Shown here piece by piece: positions 50,462 through 55,340 of a stretch of 55,340 nucleotides of DNA. Source of the stretch: Lachnospiraceae bacterium (GTDB lineage Bacteria; Bacillota; Clostridia; Lachnospirales; Lachnospiraceae); NCBI GenBank assembly GCA_003979345.1, contig RYVZ01000023.1, positions 1 to 55,340 on the forward strand, read 5' to 3'. The position numbers and the translations under genes were made by a program. Within the stretch, counting starts at the first letter, position 1. The number at the start of each line of letters is the position of its first letter. Below the pieces are notes generated by a model. The model saw nothing but the letters and a program-made list of their open reading frames with translations. It had not been told where the DNA came from and did no database searches.

Positions 50462-51742
50462 CTAGCGGATCTCAGCCTTTCCGCCCATATAAGGTCGAAG
50501 TACCTCCGGTATCCGGATAGAACCGTCCGCCTGTAGATTGTTTTCCAAAAATGCGATCAACATTCTCGGCGGCGCTGCCACTGTATTATTCAATGTATGT
50601 GCAAAATACTTTTTGCCATCCTCACCGTTTACTCTGATCTTCAATCTTCTTGCCTGTGCATCGCCAAGATTCGAGCAGCTTCCGACCTCAAAATATTTCT
50701 GCTGTCTTGGCGACCACGCCTCGACATCGAAGGATTTCACCTTTAAGTCCGCCAGATCACCGGAGCAGCACTCCAGCGTCCGGACCGGAATGTCCATGGA
50801 ACGGAACAGATCGACCGTATTCTGCCACAGCTTATCAAACCACATCGGGGATTCCTCCGGTCTGCAGACGACGATCATTTCCTGTTTTTCAAACTGATGA
50901 ATCCGGTAAATGCCGCGCTCCTCAATACCGTGCGCGCCTTTTTCTTTCCGGAAGCAGGGCGAATAGCTTGTCAACGTCTTCGGCAGTTCCTGTTCCGGCA
51001 GGATCGTATCAATAAATTTACCGATCATCGAATGCTCGCTCGTGCCGATGAGGTAAAGATCTTCTCCTTCAATTTTATACATCATTGCATCCATTTCGGC
51101 AAAACTCATAACGCCGGTCACAACGCTGCTGCGGATCATAAACGGCGGCACGCAATAAGTAAAACCGCGGTCGATCATAAAATCTCTCGCGTAAGAGATG
51201 ACTGCCGAGTGGAGTCTCGCAATATCTCCCATCAAATAATAAAAACCATTGCCTGCAACCTTTCTCGCACTGTCCAAATCAATTCCGTTTAGGCGCTCCA
51301 TGATCTCGGTATGATAAGGGATCTCAAAATCGGGAACGACCGGCTCTCCGTATTTTGTTACTTCAACATTCTCGGTATCATTCTTACCGATCGGAACGGA
51401 CGGGTCAATGATATTCGGTATCGTCATCATGATCTTCGTGATTTTCTCACTGAGCTCCGTTTCCTTTACGGAAAGCTCTTCTAGCTTCTTTGCCTGATCA
51501 GCGACCTGCTGTTTGACCGCCCCGGCTTCTTCTTTTTTGCCCTGCCCCATCAAAGCGCCGATCTGTTTGGAAAGCTTGTTGCGATTCGCCCGGAGTGTAT
51601 CTGCCTCCTGCTGTGTCTTTCTTGCCTCGGCATCCAGGGCGATTACCTCATCTACAAGCGGAAGCTTCTCATCCTGAAACTTCTTGCGGATATTTTCTTT
51701 GACTGCCTCCGGATTCTCTCTTAAAAATTTAATGTCGATCAT
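50462..51742 (-). CDS. serS: seryl-tRNA synthetase
   Basis: 426 residues, the standard length. It charges tRNA-Ser with serine. The N-terminal long coiled-coil arm (about 30-100, rich in Lys/Glu/Gln) binds the tRNA's variable arm. The class II core follows, with motif 2 in SYSPCFRKEKGAHGIEERGIYRIHQFEKQEM and motif 3 in NNTVAAPPRMLIAFLEN. The start follows GGGAGGAGACAGATAAG. No T-box is visible in the 116 bases upstream. Confidence 0.97.
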   Translation of the reverse strand: MIDIKFLRENPEAVKENIRKKFQDEKLPLVDEVIALDAEARKTQQEADTLRANRNKLSKQIGALMGQGKKEEAGAVKQQVADQAKKLEELSVKETELSEKITKIMMTIPNIIDPSVPIGKNDTENVEVTKYGEPVVPDFEIPYHTEIMERLNGIDLDSARKVAGNGFYYLMGDIARLHSAVISYARDFMIDRGFTYCVPPFMIRSSVVTGVMSFAEMDAMMYKIEGEDLYLIGTSEHSMIGKFIDTILPEQELPKTLTSYSPCFRKEKGAHGIEERGIYRIHQFEKQEMIVVCRPEESPMWFDKLWQNTVDLFRSMDIPVRTLECCSGDLADLKVKSFDVEAWSPRQQKYFEVGSCSNLGDAQARRLKIRVNGEDGKKYFAHTLNNTVAAPPRMLIAFLENNLQADGSIRIPEVLRPYMGGKAEIR

Positions 51743-51858
51743 CTTATCTGTCTCCTCCCATTGTCTCTATCGCTCATTTTCATCTTTCATGCCAAATCAT
51801 ATTCAATCCAGTCTGTCTGTGATATTGCCGGGTTGAAGTAAAAAATCTTTGATTTTAT

Positions 51859-52911
51859 TTATATTGCCTGTTCCACAAATATGGACTGCTCAATTACAAG
51901 ATCTCTCACGATCTCCTCTGTAACAGTCTTGCCGCTTCTATCCTGAATAATGCGGACGATCGGACGGTCAGGAAACGCATGATTCTGTTTGATCACAATT
52001 GCCTGTTCACCCGTACTGATCTTTACCATAGTACCAACCGGATAGATCGCTATAAAATTCAGAAAATTTTCTACCAGTTTCTGCGGAAATAATTGATTTG
52101 TTGCCGTCCTAAGAAACTCGACTGCCTCCCGGACCTTTACCTGACGATATCCGATTCCACTGATCATTTCATCAAACATATCACAGATCGTAATGATCTG
52201 TATTGCCAGCGGAATCGATGTCGCATGTAACGGGTAACCTGAACCATCCATAAACTCATGATGCATTAGAATCATATTTTTACTATCATTTGACAGCCAT
52301 AACTCATTCTTTAATGAGGTATAGGCATAGACGGGATGCTTTTTATATTCGGTAAATCCCAAGTCGGGCATATCTGCCATATCAGTATTCCGGTAGTCGA
52401 TCGTCAGATACCGGAGTCCTAAATCATGCAGCAGACATGCGACACCCATATCATGAACTTTATCGCTCGTAAAAGAATATTTTAGTGCAACCAGTGTAAC
52501 GAGTGTACACAAGCTGATCGAATGCTCATAGAGATCCGCGCTTCGCTCCTTAATATCATAAACCTTATCAAGTACATGGTCTTCCGTCAATATTTCTGTA
52601 ATAATAGCATCGGCTGTCTGACAAAGTTCCTGCAGCTTATCATTATGCAGATAAGTATGCTTCTCCATCACATCACGCAGCTTGTCATGAAAGCTTTGCT
52701 CCATTTCATTACGCAGTATGACAATCTCCTTCATTGGGATTTTTAACTCATCATGGATAAAAACTTCCTTTATTCCCAGTTCTTTCAGCTTTATGATATA
52801 ATCTTTTTTTAGAACAGTACCACTTCCAAGCAGGACCTGATAATCCCTTGTCATGATATCCTGTTCAAGAACATTTCCCTCTTCAAGTTCATCTACCTTC
52901 GTCAGTTTCAA
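51859..52911 (-). CDS. HD-GYP domain cyclic di-GMP phosphodiesterase
   Basis: 350 residues, soluble. The HD-GYP domain holds HD in LLHDLG (His162, Asp163), HHExxDGxGYP (His217, His218, Asp222, then GYP at 225-227) and further family motifs, indicating metal-dependent breakdown of cyclic di-GMP. The N-terminal 110 residues are of unknown function (DUF3391-like position). The start appears to be TTG at 52911, preceded only by a weak GGGG; an ATG at codon 20 would be the alternative. It could oppose the GGDEF protein at 418-2331. Confidence 0.88.
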   Translation of the reverse strand: MKLTKVDELEEGNVLEQDIMTRDYQVLLGSGTVLKKDYIIKLKELGIKEVFIHDELKIPMKEIVILRNEMEQSFHDKLRDVMEKHTYLHNDKLQELCQTADAIITEILTEDHVLDKVYDIKERSADLYEHSISLCTLVTLVALKYSFTSDKVHDMGVACLLHDLGLRYLTIDYRNTDMADMPDLGFTEYKKHPVYAYTSLKNELWLSNDSKNMILMHHEFMDGSGYPLHATSIPLAIQIITICDMFDEMISGIGYRQVKVREAVEFLRTATNQLFPQKLVENFLNFIAIYPVGTMVKISTGEQAIVIKQNHAFPDRPIVRIIQDRSGKTVTEEIVRDLVIEQSIFVEQAI

Positions 52912-53010
52912 TTGGCCCCATATCCTTTTCCGCTGAAATTTTATTCATTTTGCTGCTCACAGATCAATCGATAATTCATACGCTTTTTTGATATTTTTGC
53001 GTTATGATCC

Positions 53011-53529
53011 TCACTTTCGCTTAGAGTTCATTGCCTTTTCAAGTGCCTCTTTTTCTTCTTCTCCAAGATCGATCGCACAAGTACCTGCCGTGATCTCTTT
53101 CGTGTAAGAATAACAGCCATCGCTGCTGTGGACGGAATTTAAGATAAACCCATCATCCTTATCGTTGAGAAGGGCAAGGCTGAAGCTAAGCTTTCCTCCC
53201 ATTTCCTTAAAGGCATCATATTTAACAATACCTGCCTTTTGATAGGTAATGGCAAGATTATGATAAATCTTTCGAATGTCTTTTCTGTTTTGTTCTGCGG
53301 AACGTTTCAGATAATCATTATCATTTTTGATTGCAACAATATCTGATTCCAGTGATGCCGCTTTTGCTCCTTTCATAAAGCAATTGATTCTCTTCTTCAT
53401 TTTTGATAATTGCACAAGAGCTATGATCAATATAATTAATAGAACCAAAAATAAGACGATGATCCCAATCAATACATATGCAATATCTAAATTTCCCAAA
53501 CCTATCCTGTTTAACAGTTCACTATTCAT
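53011..53529 (-). CDS. DUF4446 family membrane protein
   Basis: 172 residues. One strong membrane helix (about 18-41) follows a short N terminus, then a basic cluster (KMKKRINCFMKG), a coiled-coil region and a small beta-rich domain with CYSYTKEITAG. DUF4446 proteins are regularly encoded next to parB in clostridia; their role is unknown. The start follows GGAGAAAAACACAA. It lies 17 bases after parB. Confidence 0.85.
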   Translation of the reverse strand: MNSELLNRIGLGNLDIAYVLIGIIVLFLVLLIILIIALVQLSKMKKRINCFMKGAKAASLESDIVAIKNDNDYLKRSAEQNRKDIRKIYHNLAITYQKAGIVKYDAFKEMGGKLSFSLALLNDKDDGFILNSVHSSDGCYSYTKEITAGTCAIDLGEEEKEALEKAMNSKRK

Positions 53530-53546
53530 TTGTGTTTTTCTCCGTT

Positions 53547-54458
53547 TTAAGAATTCACTTTATTAAGAGTATCTAAAATTCTTTCCAGATCATCGTGGGA
53601 ATAAAATTCAATTTCAATCTTACCTGTGCCATCGCCCTTGCCACTCACGGCGACTTTTGTTGCGAAACGCTGCTTTAGTTTTTCCTGAATATCCTGATAA
53701 ACCGCCTCAAGACTCTCATTTTTCTCTTTTTCTTTTTTCTCCTTCACAGGTTTACCAATGGATTTTACGATCTTCTCAATATCCCGCACACTCAGCTTTT
53801 CATCAAAAATCCTCTGTGCCAAAGCATATTGTTCGTCAGCATTTTCAATGGCCAGCAGCGCACGGGCATGTCCGGTTGAGATCATTTCGCTGATAACCAT
53901 TTGCTGAACCTCATCAGATAATTTCAAAAGACGCATGGAATTTGTGACGGCAGCACGACTTTTTGACACACGCTCCGCCACTTCGTCCTGCTTTAAGTCA
54001 AATTCCGTCAGTAACTTTTTATATGCCTGTGCCTCTTCGATTGGATTCAGATTTTCCCGCTGTATATTTTCTATCAACGAGATTTCAACAATCTCCTGCT
54101 CTGTCAAATTGCGGATAATGACAGGAACTTCTTTTAACCCGGCCAGTTTTGCCGCACGCCAGCGGCGCTCTCCTGCCACGATTTCATAGTACCCGTCTCT
54201 CTGTTGAACAAGAATTGGCTGCAAGAGACCAAATTGTTTGATAGAGTCGGCAAGTTCCTGTAAAGCATCCTCATCAAAATTTTTTCTCGGCTGATCTCTG
54301 TTTGGTTCAACCATAGTGATCTTAACAAGTGTTTCCGATGATTCCGCCTGATTGTCACTTTTTGTATTCGCCGTATCTGATTTATTCGATGTTGTGTCCA
54401 CACCAAGCCCTGCCGGAATCAGCGCGTCTAACCCTTTTCCCAATCTCTTCGTCGCCAT
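53547..54458 (-). CDS. parB: chromosome partitioning protein ParB/Spo0J
   Basis: 303 residues. The N terminus MATKRLGKGLDALIP is typical of ParB. The CTP-binding segment contains GERRWRAAKLAG, and the helix-turn-helix lies in KQDEVAERVSKSRAAVTN. A basic dimerisation region ends the protein. ParB clamps load at parS sites and organise the origin region. The start at 54458 follows AAAGGGTGAATAAC; the frame opens 10 codons earlier inside parA. One base separates the genes, showing tight coupling. Confidence 0.96.
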   Translation of the reverse strand: MATKRLGKGLDALIPAGLGVDTTSNKSDTANTKSDNQAESSETLVKITMVEPNRDQPRKNFDEDALQELADSIKQFGLLQPILVQQRDGYYEIVAGERRWRAAKLAGLKEVPVIIRNLTEQEIVEISLIENIQRENLNPIEEAQAYKKLLTEFDLKQDEVAERVSKSRAAVTNSMRLLKLSDEVQQMVISEMISTGHARALLAIENADEQYALAQRIFDEKLSVRDIEKIVKSIGKPVKEKKEKEKNESLEAVYQDIQEKLKQRFATKVAVSGKGDGTGKIEIEFYSHDDLERILDTLNKVNS

Positions 54459-54459
54459 G

Positions 54460-55227
54460 TTATTCACCCTTTCCGCCAATAATTTCATCCGCCAGATTCA
54501 TATACGCCTCTGCGCCTGCTGACTTTGGATCATACATACTAATAGGCATTCCATAACTCGGCGCCTCAGCCAATCGGATATTTCTTGGTATCATCGTTTC
54601 GTATACGCGCGCCTTTAAGTTTGCTTTCACATTTTCCACAACCTGCATGGAAAGATTGGTTCTGGCATCATACATTGTAAAAAGAACACCTTCCAAATCT
54701 AATTTCGGATTTAAGCGCTCTTTGACCAAATTCACGGTATGTATCAACTGACTCAGCCCCTCCAACGCATAGTATTCACATTGAATCGGTACAAGCACCG
54801 AATCCGACGTGGTCATGGCATTGATCGTCAACATATTCAAAGAAGGCGGACAATCTATGATAATGTAATCATACTTATCTTTTATATAATCTACCTCATT
54901 TTTAAGAATAAACTCTTTCTTATCCACACCAATCAATTCGATTTCCGATGCAGCCAGATTGACGTTTGACGGAATCATATCAACATTCTGAATAGCATTC
55001 TCAATAATGCAATCCCGAATGGAACAATCACCCAATATCAATTCATAGATGGTGTTTTCTAATTCATTCTTATTAATTCCAAACCCGCTTGTTGTATTTC
55101 CCTGTGGATCAGTATCGATCACAAGAACTTTTTTTCCTTTTGATGCCAAAGCTGCTGATAGATTGATAGAGGTTGTGGTTTTTCCTACTCCTCCTTTTTG
55201 GTTTGCAATTGCAATAATTTTACCCAT
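54460..55227 (-). CDS. parA: chromosome partitioning ATPase ParA/Soj
   Basis: 255 residues. A deviant Walker A motif KGGVGKTT (about 10-17) and DTDPQGN (about 38-44) identify a ParA/MinD-type ATPase. It works with ParB in origin segregation. The start follows AAGGAATAACA. A perfect TATAAT at 55288-55283 on the minus strand lies about 55 bases upstream. No parS-like palindrome (TGTTTCACGTGAAACA type) was found in the upstream 113 bases. Confidence 0.97.
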   Translation of the reverse strand: MGKIIAIANQKGGVGKTTTSINLSAALASKGKKVLVIDTDPQGNTTSGFGINKNELENTIYELILGDCSIRDCIIENAIQNVDMIPSNVNLAASEIELIGVDKKEFILKNEVDYIKDKYDYIIIDCPPSLNMLTINAMTTSDSVLVPIQCEYYALEGLSQLIHTVNLVKERLNPKLDLEGVLFTMYDARTNLSMQVVENVKANLKARVYETMIPRNIRLAEAPSYGMPISMYDPKSAGAEAYMNLADEIIGGKGE

Positions 55228-55282
55228 TGTTATTCCTTTCTTCAGGAGTTCTCTCGAATATTTCTCTTAAATTCTCGTAACG

Positions 55283-55288
55283 ATTATA
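55283..55288 (-). promoter_or_regulatory. -10 box upstream of parA
   Basis: A perfect TATAAT on the minus strand lies about 55 bases before parA. The -35 region (TAGAAA at 17 bases) is weak. It is likely the promoter of parA-parB. Confidence 0.5.
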
Positions 55289-55340
55289 ACACTATTTTGT
55301 TTGAGTTTCTACCATAGAATCATAGAATATTTTATTAAAT

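Noticed and set aside
51743..51858. T-box leader upstream of serS
   Set aside because: The gap is only 116 bases, and no conserved T-box sequence or long structured leader is visible.
55228..55340. parS site near parA
   Set aside because: No palindrome resembling TGTTTCACGTGAAACA was found in the sequence available; sites may lie elsewhere.
1..55340. CRISPR arrays, insertion sequences, prophage or integrase genes
   Set aside because: No regularly spaced short repeats, transposase, integrase or phage structural genes were recognised on either strand.

Overview
The window looks like chromosomal DNA of a low-to-mid GC, strictly anaerobic, Gram-positive Firmicute, most likely a Lachnospiraceae-type clostridium. 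This is inferred from gene content and not from a marker phylogeny. The signs are strong AGGAGG-type ribosome binding sites, sigma-A promoters, tRNAs without encoded CCA, a two-subunit class I fumarase, YesM/YesN two-component regulation beside LplB/LplC-type sugar permeases without an ATPase, and the right-hand order parA-parB-DUF4446-(HD-GYP)-serS-DUF3881. The parAB genes suggest proximity to the replication origin. Almost everything outside about 18.4-25.1, 34.4-36.8, 40.5-41.7, 46.3-46.9 and 48.5-48.7 kb is on the minus strand.

Layout: 1-417 carries two strong promoters that fire off the left edge, as expected ahead of a stable-RNA operon. 418-2331 is a membrane diguanylate cyclase, followed by tRNA-Ser(GCT) with its own promoter and terminator. 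2755-7543 is a leftward run of seven housekeeping genes (GtrA, a small membrane protein, a hot-dog thioesterase, fumarase alpha and beta, PlsC, an AAA ATPase). 7645-17521 is a large Mrp/MBH-like membrane ion-transport operon in the order E-F-G-DUF4040-B-C followed by four NuoL/M/N-like subunits, probably transcribed with the upstream trmB. No redox subunits are present.

18.4-36.8 kb starts with a D,D-carboxypeptidase and then holds a glycan-utilisation locus. A plus-strand operon encodes a solute-binding lipoprotein, an alpha-L-fucosidase (GH29) and a YesN-type response regulator. Minus-strand units encode LplB-LplC-binding protein-YesL, a repeat-containing surface protein and a YesM-type histidine kinase. 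A divergent gene encodes a YicI-like alpha-xylosidase (GH31). The parts suggest sensing, capture, import and cytoplasmic removal of fucosyl and xylosyl groups from an oligosaccharide such as fucosylated xyloglucan fragments; the substrate is inference. Similar TTACTT-containing sites lie upstream of three of the minus-strand units.

36.9-49.4 kb holds mixed genes: an MFS exporter with a TetR repressor and visible palindromic operators, a DEDDh exonuclease, a half-size EamA transporter, TcdA, a MoxR-DUF58-transglutaminase operon, two GNAT acetyltransferases, a MalY/PatB-type PLP enzyme, a short AT-rich patch with a 44-residue ORF, and tRNA-Arg(CCT). 49.5-55.3 kb holds DUF3881, serS, an HD-GYP phosphodiesterase, DUF4446 and parB/parA.

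The best candidates for something under-described are the four-antiporter-subunit Mrp-like complex without a redox module, the duplicated surface-domain protein inside the glycan locus, and the shared putative operators of that locus. I saw no CRISPR array, insertion sequence or prophage.
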